From Pseudomaricurvus sp033283175 (lineage in GTDB: Bacteria; Pseudomonadota; Gammaproteobacteria; Pseudomonadales; Cellvibrionaceae): a stretch of DNA of 64,000 nt. Every line of letters begins with the position of its first letter. Position 1 is the stretch's first letter. Where the stretch lies: the NCBI GenBank assembly GCA_033283175.1, contig JAWMQM010000001.1, positions 930,001-994,000 of the forward strand, in the 5' to 3' direction. The position numbers were made by a program, and so were the translations under genes. Of this stretch, positions 16,354 through 26,029 are shown piece by piece. The notes beneath the pieces are model-generated. The model searched no databases. It was not told the origin of the DNA and worked only from the letters and a program-made list of their open reading frames with translations.

Positions 16354-18444
16354 TTGAAGATATCCCTACCTCTCCTGAACCACCGTATTTGTATGGCGCT
16401 GCTTCTGGTGGCCGGCCTGCTGGGCGGCTGTGACCGGGAAGCTGCAGATGGCAGCACAGCCCACGACACCCCCCAACTTCACACTGGCGACCTGGATGCG
16501 ATCATCAAGCGCGGCACCCTGCGGCTGCTGGCGCCACGTTTCGACGGCGCCGATGCCCTGCCCCGCGACGACATTCCGGTAGAGGCCTACCAGCGCATGG
16601 CAGAAGCGTTTGCCGAAGAGTTACAGGTTAATGTGCAGTGGATTTTTATCGATGAGTTCAGCGAGCTCCTTCCCCGCCTGCAGCGAGGCGAGGGCGACCT
16701 GATTGTTACCAACCTCACCAATACACCGGAGCGCCGCAAGCAGGTGGCTTTCAGTCGACCGATCAACATGGTGGACGAAGTGGTCATCACTCCCAAAGAG
16801 GTAACTGTGGCAGATCCTCCCGCCCTCAGCCAGCTGACCCTGGCACTGGCCGCCGGCACCGCCTATTTTGAAACCCTCGCACGGCTGGGCGAAAAGACCC
16901 AACTGACCTTTCCGATTGAAACCCTGGACTCAGCGGTGAGCGATAACGACCTGCTGGTGGGCATCACCGAAGGCCGCTACCAGGCCACGGTCATGGACAG
17001 CAATATCGCCAACACCCTGCTGCTGGACTACCCGCAACTGCACCAGGCCATGACCCTGCGCAAGCACCGCGCCATCAGCTGGGCGGTGCGCAAAGACAAC
17101 CCCCTGCTGCTGACGCGACTCAACCAGTTTCTCGTCTCCCATCACCTGCAAGCCGCTGGCAACGAAGAACAACACCGGGACTGGGACGGGATTCTCAAGC
17201 ACGGTCGCCTGCGGATGCTGACACTCAACAACGCCGCCAGCTACTTTATGTGGCGCGGTGAATTGATGGGTTTCGACTACGACCTGCTGCAGAAATTTGC
17301 CAAACAGCACAAGCTGCACCTCACCATCATAATGAAGAGTGACATCGGCGAACTGATCGAGGCGCTTAAGCGCGGCGAAGGTGATGTCATTGCCGCCTCC
17401 CTGACACAATCACAGCAGCGCGAGGACATGGGACTGCGCTTCTCCCGCCCCTACCTCAAGGTCAGTGAACAGCTGATTGCCCGCAGTGACGCGGCGCCCA
17501 TCGACTCGCTGGCACAACTGGGCCAACGCCCCATCGGCGTTAACCCCGAGACCGTCTTCTACCCGCGCCTGCAGACACTGCAGCAGGAATACCCGAACCT
17601 GAACCTGCAACTCTATCCCGGGACAGCAACCGAAACCCTTATTGAACAACTGTCGCAAGGCGAGTTTTATGCCACGGTGGCAGACAGCCACCTGTTCGCC
17701 ATTGAGCAGACCCACCGTACCGACCTGGTCTCACTGCTGGAGCTGAACGGCGAGTCCCCCATCGCCTGGGCCCTGCGTGAAGACCAGCCGCAACTGCTGC
17801 AACAGCTTAACCAGTTCATCAAAAAGGAGTACCGCGGCCTTTTCTACAACGTGACCTACGAAAAATATTTCAAAAACAGCCGCAAGATTGAAGCCCACCT
17901 GGCGCAACGACTGATCCCCGGCCAACAGCTCTCGCCCTACGACGACCTGGTCAAACCTCTGGCCAAACAGTACGGCATGGACTGGCGCATGGTGGTGGCG
18001 CAGATGTACCAAGAGAGCAAGTTCAACCCCAAGGCCCGCTCTTTTGCCGGCGCCCGCGGACTGATGCAGGTGATGCCGCGCACCGCCCGGGAATTGGGAT
18101 TCAGCAACTTGCAGGAACCGCAGAACGGCATCGCTGCCGGCCTCGCCTACATGCACTGGCTGGAAGATCGCTTTCCGGGAGATATCGACATGCAGGAGCG
18201 GCTGCTGTTTACCCTCGCCGCCTATAATGCCGGCGCCGGTCATGTGCAGGATGCCCGCCGCCTGGCAAAGCAGCAGGGTCTGGATCCCAACCGCTGGTAC
18301 GACCATGTGGAGCGGGCCATGCTGCTGCTCTCCCGGCCGGAACATTACAGGAAGGCGCGCTTTGGCTACGTGCGCGGTCGCGAGCCGGTCAACTATGTGA
18401 AGAACATCCACGACCGCTACCTCAACTACCTGCAACTGCAGTGA
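16354..18444 (+). CDS. MltF-like lytic transglycosylase lipoprotein with two solute-binding domains
   Basis: The 696-residue protein starts at a TTG with GGAGG nine bases upstream; its signal ends in a lipobox (LLGGC). Two consecutive family-3 solute-binding domains follow, about residues 47-270 (IIKRGTLRLLAPRFDGAD...) and 280-500 (ILKHGRLRMLTLNNAASYF...). A lysozyme-like SLT domain occupies about residues 520-690. The catalytic glutamate is Glu554 in QMYQESKFNP, with ARGLMQVMPRTA and LAAYNAGAGHV after it. Standard MltF has one binding domain and about 500 residues, so this one carries an extra copy. It should cleave peptidoglycan at the outer membrane, perhaps under control of a muropeptide or amino acid ligand. 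Confidence 0.88.
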   Translation: MKISLPLLNHRICMALLLVAGLLGGCDREAADGSTAHDTPQLHTGDLDAIIKRGTLRLLAPRFDGADALPRDDIPVEAYQRMAEAFAEELQVNVQWIFIDEFSELLPRLQRGEGDLIVTNLTNTPERRKQVAFSRPINMVDEVVITPKEVTVADPPALSQLTLALAAGTAYFETLARLGEKTQLTFPIETLDSAVSDNDLLVGITEGRYQATVMDSNIANTLLLDYPQLHQAMTLRKHRAISWAVRKDNPLLLTRLNQFLVSHHLQAAGNEEQHRDWDGILKHGRLRMLTLNNAASYFMWRGELMGFDYDLLQKFAKQHKLHLTIIMKSDIGELIEALKRGEGDVIAASLTQSQQREDMGLRFSRPYLKVSEQLIARSDAAPIDSLAQLGQRPIGVNPETVFYPRLQTLQQEYPNLNLQLYPGTATETLIEQLSQGEFYATVADSHLFAIEQTHRTDLVSLLELNGESPIAWALREDQPQLLQQLNQFIKKEYRGLFYNVTYEKYFKNSRKIEAHLAQRLIPGQQLSPYDDLVKPLAKQYGMDWRMVVAQMYQESKFNPKARSFAGARGLMQVMPRTARELGFSNLQEPQNGIAAGLAYMHWLEDRFPGDIDMQERLLFTLAAYNAGAGHVQDARRLAKQQGLDPNRWYDHVERAMLLLSRPEHYRKARFGYVRGREPVNYVKNIHDRYLNYLQLQ

Positions 18445-18652
18445 GCAGCTGGCCAGGCGCCCCCAATCTGATTTCCACGCCAACCAGCTCCGCACAGTTC
18501 ACATTCCGTCCACCAGCCCGTGGCCGCAGCTGTCATTACTCATGCTTTTGCGGTAGGCTGCTGCCGCCTGCTAAATGAACAATCCCGGACGTTCTATCGG
18601 CTATCAAGGACTGAATTGCCATGCCCAACGCCAGAAGGGTCGCTGCCTACCC

Positions 18653-20020
18653 ATGAAGATCAGCATCCGCGCCAAACTTTTCCTGAGTCACTTTCTCTCC
18701 ATCCTGCTGGTCTCGGGCAGCATTGGCACCTACTTCTATCACAGTGCCCTGTCGGACCTGACCGCAAGCCTGCAGTCCCGGCTGAAATACAGCGCCGCGC
18801 TGCTGAGCCACTACTTCGACGCCAGCGAGCTGGACACCCTGATTTCCGCCGGCGACATGGAACTGCCCGCCTACCAGCGCAATATCACCACCATCCGTAC
18901 CCTCGCCGAAGCCAACCCGGACATCGCCTTTGTCTATGTGATGCGTATGGACCAGGGCAACGTGCGCTTTGTACTGGACTCCGACAGCAGCGACGACCGG
19001 GCGACCCCCGGAGAGATCTACGCCGAAAATATTCCCGAGCTGCTGGCAGGCTTTGATCAGGTGAGTGTGGACCAGAGTATTACCAGCGATCGCTGGGGCA
19101 GCTTTATGTCCGGCTACGCCCCCATCACCGGTGGCGCCACACCCTATCTGGTGGGCATTGATATGCGCGCCCGGGAAGTGGAGCAGAAGCTGGATGTGCT
19201 GCGCCAGAAAGGGATGATGTCACTGATCCTGGCGGTGCTGCTGGCCTTTGCCAGCTCGCAGCTGCTGTCCCAGCACCTGTTGCGCCGCATCAAGTCGCTG
19301 CACGATCGCTGTATGGAGCACACCCCGCTGCGGGATCAGGCCGCCAGTCATCGCGGCGACGAGCTGGATGGCCTGTGCAGTGCTTTCGAGTTTATGACCG
19401 AATCCATGCAGGCAACCCACGAGGAGCTGGAGCGGCAGGTGAAGAGCCGTACGCGGGAGCTGGAAGGCACCAACGCACGACTGCTGCGGGAGATTGATGA
19501 GCGCAAGCACATGGAGGAGATCATCCGCGAAAATGCACGCACGGATTACCTCACCGGACTGCTCAATCGCCGTGAAGTGACCCGCCTGCTGGACCACGCC
19601 GTGGCCCACGGGGAGGATTTCACCATGGTGCTGGTGGATATTGACCGCTTCAAGGAGTTTAACGACTCGCTTGGCCACGACGCCGGCGACCAACTGCTGA
19701 AAGATTTTGCCCTGGCCCTGCAGCAGAACAGCCGCAGCCAGTGCACCATCGCCCGCTGGGGCGGCGAGGAGTTCCTGATATTGATGCCGGACAGCGACAG
19801 CGACCGCGCCTGGAACGAGACCGAGCGCCTGCGCAGCGCCATTGCCGATACCCACTTCTACACCGGCGAGGATAACCTCAGCATCAGCGCCAGCTTTGGC
19901 GTGGCCACCCACCTGGCACAACACAAGTGGGAAAACACTTTCAAGCGCGCGGATATCGCCCTCTACGAGGCCAAGCAACAGGGCCGCAACTGCACCGTCA
20001 TGGCCTCGCCCGAAGCCTGA
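18653..20020 (+). CDS. Membrane diguanylate cyclase
   Basis: The 455-residue protein has a membrane segment at about residues 8-28, a periplasmic sensor domain to about 185, a second membrane segment (MSLILAVLLAFASSQLL), a HAMP-like linker and coiled coil, and a C-terminal GGDEF domain. The active-site motif is GGEEF at residues 370-374, so synthesis of c-di-GMP is expected. The inhibitory site (RxxD five residues before the motif) reads RSQC, so product feedback at that site looks lost. Start 18653 is preferred to an in-frame ATG at 18575 because the membrane anchor follows at once. The sensed signal is unknown. Confidence 0.88.
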   Translation: MKISIRAKLFLSHFLSILLVSGSIGTYFYHSALSDLTASLQSRLKYSAALLSHYFDASELDTLISAGDMELPAYQRNITTIRTLAEANPDIAFVYVMRMDQGNVRFVLDSDSSDDRATPGEIYAENIPELLAGFDQVSVDQSITSDRWGSFMSGYAPITGGATPYLVGIDMRAREVEQKLDVLRQKGMMSLILAVLLAFASSQLLSQHLLRRIKSLHDRCMEHTPLRDQAASHRGDELDGLCSAFEFMTESMQATHEELERQVKSRTRELEGTNARLLREIDERKHMEEIIRENARTDYLTGLLNRREVTRLLDHAVAHGEDFTMVLVDIDRFKEFNDSLGHDAGDQLLKDFALALQQNSRSQCTIARWGGEEFLILMPDSDSDRAWNETERLRSAIADTHFYTGEDNLSISASFGVATHLAQHKWENTFKRADIALYEAKQQGRNCTVMASPEA

Positions 20021-20084
20021 CAACTGCGGACCTGACCACAAGGCGCCCCGCCGCCGGCGTAACCACAGCGCGGGGTCCAGCGGC

Positions 20085-21449
20085 TTATCGCACCCACACC
20101 TCCACGCGGCGGTTCTTCACCTTGCCCGCCGCCGTGGCCGCCGCCACCGGCATAAACGCCCCAAAGCCCGCCACTGGCTGGGTGGTAATGCCCGCCTTGA
20201 GCAGCTCCGAACGCACCGCCAGCGCCCGCAGCTTGGACAACACCTTGCCCCGTGAGCCCGCCTGGTTGGGATCGCCAAAACCGACCAGTTGCAGCTCCGG
20301 CGGCGCTGGCTGGGACTGCATGTAGTCCACCAGGCGCTGGATATCACGCAATGCCTTGTTATCCAGCTCCGCACTGCCTTCAGCAAAGCGGAAATTCACC
20401 GACAGGCGACTGGCCCCCTCGGTCAGCTGCAGGTAGTCCTGCGGCCCTTCACGGTCCGTATCGGCCGGTGTCGCCATCAGGGCCTGGGAGATAAACCCGG
20501 TGCGCTCCACCTGGGTCTGGCCGGCATTGGTGTGCACATAGTGGACAAAATCACGAATCACAGCGGTCTGTCGCTGTGGCGGCGTGTAGAGAAACAGTCG
20601 TCGTGAGAGCACGTAATCTTCCGTTGCCACGCTCAGCTTTTGCGGCAGCAGCGGCCGGGTACCCTCTTCATTGATCTTCAGCGCGCGAGACTCCCGTACC
20701 GATGCCAGCCCCACAAAGCCGATACCACCCTTATCCGCCGCCACCAGGTCTGACAACTGGTCGTTGGATTCAAAGCGGCGCGCCTTCGGGCTGAGCTGAT
20801 ACTGCTTGCCCAGCACCAGGCTCTTGAAGGTATCCCAGGTGCCGGAACGATCGTCGCGGGCGTAGATGTTGACCGCCAGGTCCGGCCCACCCAACTGCTT
20901 CCAGTTGCGGATCTCACCAGAGAAGAGCTTGGCCACACTGGTCACGTCCAGTGCCTGCAGGGGGTTGCTGTCGTTGACAATAACGGCGAGGCCATCGATG
21001 GCGATCACCTGTTCGGCATCAAAGCCCAGCATATTGCCGTAGTGGGCCAGCGCGTCCACCTCGCCACTTTTGATATTGCGCGAAGACATGGCCACTTCTA
21101 CCGAGCCATCCAGCAGTGCGGCAAAGCCGGTGCTGGAGCCGTGGGCCGCCACATCCACATAGCGCACCACACCACCGGCGGAACCCTGCACCCGGTACTC
21201 GTTTTCATGCGCCAACGGCAGCACTTCAATACCCGTCAGCCCTTTCGCGGCAAAGTAGTCGCTCAGCAGGTTTTTCATCAGGCTGGCGCCCACGGTATTG
21301 GAGCCTGCAACACTGAACAGCCGACCCTGCTGGTCTGCCGTAAAAGGTTGCTGACCTGCCTGCGCCAAAGTGGGCATCAGCAGGCAACAGAGAATCACCG
21401 GCCACAACCGGCGGAGAGAAGTCAGGGGATTTGCGTACAACACAGACAC
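20085..21449 (-). CDS. Phosphate-binding-type solute-binding domain fused to OmpA C-terminal domain
   Basis: A 454-residue secreted protein: signal peptide (about residues 1-31, ending AQA), then a PstS-like type 2 periplasmic binding domain with VAGSNTVGASLMKNLL, AAHGSSTGFAALLDGS, SVAKLFSGEIRNWKQLGG and YARDDRSGTWDTFKSL, and finally an OmpA-like peptidoglycan-binding domain from about residue 345 (LSVNFRFAEGSAELDNKALRDI to VKNRRVEVWVR). The OmpA part should fix the binding domain to the cell wall. The start is a GTG; the exact start is uncertain. It converges with the diguanylate cyclase. It may sense or store phosphate or another oxyanion, but the ligand is unproven. Confidence 0.87.
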   Translation of the reverse strand: MSVLYANPLTSLRRLWPVILCCLLMPTLAQAGQQPFTADQQGRLFSVAGSNTVGASLMKNLLSDYFAAKGLTGIEVLPLAHENEYRVQGSAGGVVRYVDVAAHGSSTGFAALLDGSVEVAMSSRNIKSGEVDALAHYGNMLGFDAEQVIAIDGLAVIVNDSNPLQALDVTSVAKLFSGEIRNWKQLGGPDLAVNIYARDDRSGTWDTFKSLVLGKQYQLSPKARRFESNDQLSDLVAADKGGIGFVGLASVRESRALKINEEGTRPLLPQKLSVATEDYVLSRRLFLYTPPQRQTAVIRDFVHYVHTNAGQTQVERTGFISQALMATPADTDREGPQDYLQLTEGASRLSVNFRFAEGSAELDNKALRDIQRLVDYMQSQPAPPELQLVGFGDPNQAGSRGKVLSKLRALAVRSELLKAGITTQPVAGFGAFMPVAAATAAGKVKNRRVEVWVR

Positions 21450-21545
21450 GGCCTCGCAAGTTCAGGAGGCGTGGAGAATAAGACACTTTTGTGACAATAA
21501 GATGTCAATTCATGCGACAACAGCAAGATCTGCTGCCGGCGGCCC

Positions 21546-21578
21546 GTGCACACCCACCACAGGCCGGTGGGTGTGCAC
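21546..21578 (-). terminator. Perfect 13-bp hairpin after typA
   Basis: A perfect 13-bp stem GTGCACACCCACC / GGTGGGTGTGCAC with a 7-base loop, 15 bp beyond the typA stop. No U-tract follows on the minus strand, so it may stabilise the mRNA 3' end or be a factor-dependent terminator. Confidence 0.45.
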
Positions 21579-21592
21579 AGCAGAGGCTGGAC

Positions 21593-23404
21593 TTACTTGT
21601 TCTTGGCGCGCTTGCGCTCGTTTTCAGTGAGCAGCTTCTTGCGCAAACGAATGCTCAGCGGGGTTACTTCCACCAGCTCATCGTCCTCGATAAATTCCAG
21701 CGCCTGCTCAAGCGTGTGCTTGATAGGCGGTGTCAGGGTCAGCGCCTCGTCGGTACCGGAAGCACGCACGTTGGTCAGCTGCTTACCCTTCACCGGGTTA
21801 ACCGCCAGATCGTTGGAGCGTGAGTGAATACCGATAATCTGGCCTTCGTACACGTCCACCGCGTGGCCGAGGAACAGACGCCCACGGCTCTGCAGGTTAT
21901 ACAGGGAGTAAGCCGCCGTCTTGCCGTTGAGCATGCTCACCAACACGCCATTCTGACGGCTGACCACTTCGCCCTGCTTCACCGGACCGTAGTGGTCAAA
22001 GATACTGGTCATGATGCCGGAACCGGAGGTCATGGTCAGGAACTGGCCACGGAAACCGATCAGCCCGCGGGAAGGCATGATGAACTCCAGGCGCACACGG
22101 CCCTTGCCATCGACTTCCATGTTGGTCATCTCGGCCTTGCGCAGGCCCAGCTCTTCCATCACAGCACCCTGGTGCTGCTCTTCCACGTCGATAACGACCT
22201 GCTCGAAGGGCTCCTGAATCTCGCCGTTCACTTCCTTCTGTACCACTTCCGGACGGGATACACCCATCTCGAAGCCTTCACGGCGCATGGTTTCGATCAG
22301 TACCGACAAGTGCAGCTCACCACGACCGGAGACAACAAACTTGTCCGGGGTATCGCCCTGCTTCACGCGCAGCGCCACGTTGTGAATCAGCTCCTGATCC
22401 AGGCGATCCTTAATGTTGCGGGTGGTGACAAACTTGCCCTCTTTACCGGCAAACGGTGAATCGTTGACGATAAAGGTCATGCTCACGGTCGGCTCATCCA
22501 CGCTCAGCGCCGGCAGGGCTTCGACGTTATCCGGGTCACACAGGGTGTCGGAAATACTCAGGCCATCAATACCGTTCACGCAGACGATGTCGCCAGCGGT
22601 AGCAAGCTGTGTCTCCACCTGTTCCAGGCCCAAATAGCCCTTCACATTGAGTACCTTGCCTTTGCGCTGGGCGCCATCGGCACGCTTCACGACCACCTGC
22701 TGGTTGGGCTTCAGGGTCCCACGGGTAATACGACCGACACCGATAACACCCACATAGCTGTCGTAGGCCAGGGCAGAGATCTGCATCTGGAACGGACCAT
22801 CCGGATCCACATTCGGGGCTGGCACTCGCTCCACAATCATCTGGTACAGCGGGGTCATATCTTCCGCCATGTCTTCCGGGTCCAGACCCGCAATGCCGTT
22901 AATGGCAGAAGCGTAGATCACCGGGAAGTCCAGCTGCTCTTCGGTGGCACCGAGGTTATCGAACAGGTCAAACACCTGGTCCATCACCCAGTCAGGGCGC
23001 GCGCCCGGGCGGTCAATCTTGTTGATTACGACGATGGGCTTGAGACCCTTCTCGAACGCCTTGGAGGTCACAAAACGGGTTTGTGGCATAGGGCCGTCTA
23101 CCGCATCAACCAGCAGCAGCACGGAATCCACCATGGAGAGTACACGCTCCACTTCACCGCCGAAGTCGGCGTGGCCGGGGGTGTCGACGATGTTAATGCG
23201 GTAGTCGTTCCAGCGGATGGCGGTGTTCTTGGCCAGAATGGTAATGCCGCGCTCTTTCTCCTGGTCGTTGGAGTCCATGATGCGCTCGGCGCCCTGGTCC
23301 TTACGATCCAGGGTTCCGGACTGGCTGAGAAGCTTGTCCACCAGGGTGGTTTTACCGTGGTCAACGTGGGCAATAATTGCGATATTACGGAGTTTTTCAA
23401 TCAC
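21593..23404 (-). CDS. typA: Ribosome-associated GTPase TypA/BipA
   Basis: The 603-residue translational GTPase has normal length. The G1 motif AHVDHGKTTLVDKLL, G2 region with ERGITI, G3 DTPGHADFGGEVER and G4 NKIDRPGARPD are at the N-terminus, followed by the EF-G-like beta barrel and alpha-beta domains and the family-specific C-terminal domain ending in a lysine/arginine tail. BipA binds the ribosome and is needed for 50S assembly and growth in cold or stress. It is on the same strand as thiI, as in Pseudomonas. Confidence 0.97.
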   Translation of the reverse strand: MIEKLRNIAIIAHVDHGKTTLVDKLLSQSGTLDRKDQGAERIMDSNDQEKERGITILAKNTAIRWNDYRINIVDTPGHADFGGEVERVLSMVDSVLLLVDAVDGPMPQTRFVTSKAFEKGLKPIVVINKIDRPGARPDWVMDQVFDLFDNLGATEEQLDFPVIYASAINGIAGLDPEDMAEDMTPLYQMIVERVPAPNVDPDGPFQMQISALAYDSYVGVIGVGRITRGTLKPNQQVVVKRADGAQRKGKVLNVKGYLGLEQVETQLATAGDIVCVNGIDGLSISDTLCDPDNVEALPALSVDEPTVSMTFIVNDSPFAGKEGKFVTTRNIKDRLDQELIHNVALRVKQGDTPDKFVVSGRGELHLSVLIETMRREGFEMGVSRPEVVQKEVNGEIQEPFEQVVIDVEEQHQGAVMEELGLRKAEMTNMEVDGKGRVRLEFIMPSRGLIGFRGQFLTMTSGSGIMTSIFDHYGPVKQGEVVSRQNGVLVSMLNGKTAAYSLYNLQSRGRLFLGHAVDVYEGQIIGIHSRSNDLAVNPVKGKQLTNVRASGTDEALTLTPPIKHTLEQALEFIEDDELVEVTPLSIRLRKKLLTENERKRAKNK

Positions 23405-23548
23405 AAGGGGTATCTCTACAGCAGGCCGGACTCAGGGGTGAGGGGGGATGGCCAGGGAAAAAAGGTGCGGCATTATACCCGCGATAGAGTGACGAATAAA
23501 TGAGCAACCGACAAATTTGTCACCCCGCCGCCAGCGGCGAGCGCCGGA

Positions 23549-25927
23549 TCACCCCGCCGGCAGGCCCCGCTCACTGAGATAGGCCAGCACATCGTCGGCC
23601 GGCAGGGCCGGCGCAAACAGGTAGCCCTGGGCTTCGGTACAGCCATTGTTGAGCAGGGTCACCATCTGGTCGGCGTTTTCCACCCCCTCGGCAATGGTCT
23701 CCAGCCGCAGCTTGTGGCACAGCTCCAGCACCGAAATCACAATCTCCTGGGAACCCCCTTCCTGGTTGAGGCGGCTGACGAAGCTGCGGTCAATCTTCAC
23801 CGCATCAATGGGCAGGTTGCGCAGGAAGGTGAGGGACGAGTAGCCGGTCCCGAAATCGTCCAGGCTCACCTTCACCCCGGCGGCACGCAGGGTTTGCAGA
23901 TGCTCGTGCACCAGCGCCTCGTCGGTAAGCACACTGGTCTCGGTCAACTCCACCTCCAGCCGCGCCGGGGACACCCCGAACTGTTCCGCCAGCGATATAA
24001 ACTGGCCGGCAAAATTATCTTCCACAATCTGGCGTGGCGAGATGTTGATTGCCACCCGCAAACCGGCGGGCAGTATGTCATCCCACTGGGCCACCTGGTG
24101 CATCGCCTCGGCGATTACCCAGTTACCCAGGTCGTGGATCAACTGCGAAGCCTCGGTCAGGGGTACAAACTCCGCCGGGGAGACCACCCCCCTGTCCGGC
24201 GTGATCCAGCGCATCAGGGCCTCGAAGCCGGTCACCTCCATGGTGCGCAGGTTGAGCTTGGGCTGGTAATAGAGTTCAAATTCATTGCGCTGCAGGCCAA
24301 TGGCCACCGCCTGCTCCATCTCCAGGCGCCGGCGCACCTCGGCATTGATGGACTCGGTAAACAGGTAGTATTTGTTTTTGCCCTGGGCCTTGGCCTGGTA
24401 CATGGCCATATCGGCGTGGCGCAACAAGGTCTCGGCATCACGACCGTCGCCGGGAAACAGCGCAATACCCACGCTGGCGCCGACACTGACCTGGCTGCCG
24501 GCAATCATCAGGGGTACGCTGATATCGGTAATCAGGCGCTCCGCCACCGCGGCAGCATCACGGGCCCCCTTAATGGCCGGCAGCACGGCGTTGAACTCAT
24601 CCCCCCCGCGACGACTGAGCAGGTGAGCCTCCGCGTCCCCGGTGAGATTACCTCCCAGTAAGTCACCCTTGCGCAACGCCTGTTTCAGGCGCAGCGACAC
24701 CTGTACCAGCAGCTCATCACCGGCGTCGTGGCCGAGGCGATCATTTACCTTTTTGAAGTCATCCAGGTCGACAAACAGCACCGCCAGCTGCTGGCCGCTG
24801 CGATCCATCACCTCCAGCAGGCGCGCCAGCGACTCCTTCAGCGCCGAGCGGTTGGGCAAATCGGTGAGCTGATCATAGTAAGCAAGGCGTGCCGCGTGCT
24901 GGTCAGCCCCCTGCAGGCGCATCCCCATCTCGCCCACAGCTACCGCCAGCTCCCCCAGCCCGCCGGCGTCTGCCAGCTGCAACTGTGCCGAGCGACTGCC
25001 CCGCAATACCTCCCGGCAATAGCTCAGCAACCCATTAAGCAGCGCGTGCAGGCGGTAGTAAAAGAGGAAGAACAGGGCCGCACCCAATAACGCCAGAATC
25101 AGCGCCGTCAGCACCAACAGCTGCTGTACAGCGCTCATCACCTGCTGACCCAGCAGCGTCCTGTCGGTCAACACCCCCAGCTGCAAGCTGGCACCAAGAG
25201 GCTGCAGGGACAGGTCAAACTGATGGCCATTCACCTGCAGCCCCACCGGGCCTCCTGCGGGGCCGCCTTCCGCCAGGGCATCCTGCGGCAACTGCGAGAA
25301 CAGCAGCTCAGCGGAGCTGGTCAACAGCTGCCCCTGCCGGTTGGCGATAAACATCTGGTAGCTGGGCGCATCATGGCTGCGCAGAAGAGACTGCAGGCGG
25401 GAAAAGTCGGTATCGACCACCACATGGGTCAGGGCGTCAGGAGTCGCGGATTGCGGCACCGGAGCTACAAAGCGCAGCCTGGGGTGATCGCCCGCCAGCA
25501 GCAGCGGGTCGTCAATGGCGGTTTCCTGTCGTTCGGCAATGGCGCCGGTCAACGCCGGACGATCCAGGGCCCGGGAGATAGGGAAATGCAACCAGGGACG
25601 GTCGCCGGCCGTGACCCAAACCACCTGCATGACTTCCGGGTGCACGCCCTGGAAATCCGCCAGGGCCGCCAGCACCCGCGCATCCGGCTGCCGCGATTCG
25701 GCAAGGCGACCGGCCACCTCGCCGGCCAATTCATGCACCTCGCTCTGCAGGCGGGCCAATTCCGCTGTCACCCCGGCCTGCACGGCGGCCACCGCGCGCT
25801 GCTGATGCTCCACCTGTTGCGCACCACCTTTCAGCAGCAGCAACTGATAACTCCCCACAGCGAACACCAGCAGGCTGAGCAGCAACAAAGCGCCGAACAC
25901 AGCCACCATCCTGGACCTGATCCCCAT
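23549..25927 (-). CDS. GGDEF-EAL membrane protein (c-di-GMP phosphodiesterase)
   Basis: About 792 residues. A membrane segment near residues 8-30 and another near 270-292 (QLLVLTALILALLGAALFFL) enclose a periplasmic sensor region, followed by GGDEF (about 345-515) and EAL (about 530-785) domains. The GGDEF signature RRGGDEF is intact but no RxxD inhibitory site precedes it. The EAL domain keeps its key motifs: EALMRW, the asparagine in VAINISPRQ, the glutamate in EVELTETS, the DDFGTGYSSL loop and IKIDRSF-like VKIDRSF. Net c-di-GMP hydrolysis is most likely. Two ATGs (25933, 25927) are possible; AGGG is better spaced for the second. Confidence 0.88.
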   Translation of the reverse strand: MGIRSRMVAVFGALLLLSLLVFAVGSYQLLLLKGGAQQVEHQQRAVAAVQAGVTAELARLQSEVHELAGEVAGRLAESRQPDARVLAALADFQGVHPEVMQVVWVTAGDRPWLHFPISRALDRPALTGAIAERQETAIDDPLLLAGDHPRLRFVAPVPQSATPDALTHVVVDTDFSRLQSLLRSHDAPSYQMFIANRQGQLLTSSAELLFSQLPQDALAEGGPAGGPVGLQVNGHQFDLSLQPLGASLQLGVLTDRTLLGQQVMSAVQQLLVLTALILALLGAALFFLFYYRLHALLNGLLSYCREVLRGSRSAQLQLADAGGLGELAVAVGEMGMRLQGADQHAARLAYYDQLTDLPNRSALKESLARLLEVMDRSGQQLAVLFVDLDDFKKVNDRLGHDAGDELLVQVSLRLKQALRKGDLLGGNLTGDAEAHLLSRRGGDEFNAVLPAIKGARDAAAVAERLITDISVPLMIAGSQVSVGASVGIALFPGDGRDAETLLRHADMAMYQAKAQGKNKYYLFTESINAEVRRRLEMEQAVAIGLQRNEFELYYQPKLNLRTMEVTGFEALMRWITPDRGVVSPAEFVPLTEASQLIHDLGNWVIAEAMHQVAQWDDILPAGLRVAINISPRQIVEDNFAGQFISLAEQFGVSPARLEVELTETSVLTDEALVHEHLQTLRAAGVKVSLDDFGTGYSSLTFLRNLPIDAVKIDRSFVSRLNQEGGSQEIVISVLELCHKLRLETIAEGVENADQMVTLLNNGCTEAQGYLFAPALPADDVLAYLSERGLPAG

Positions 25928-26029
25928 GTACATCCCTATCTGGTTGCGGGAGGGCTCCGCGCCGCCCCCAAAATCCGGTTACCGCCTTGCTATACCCTCA
26001 CCCTGAGAGCAGCAACTGCCCCGGATCCG

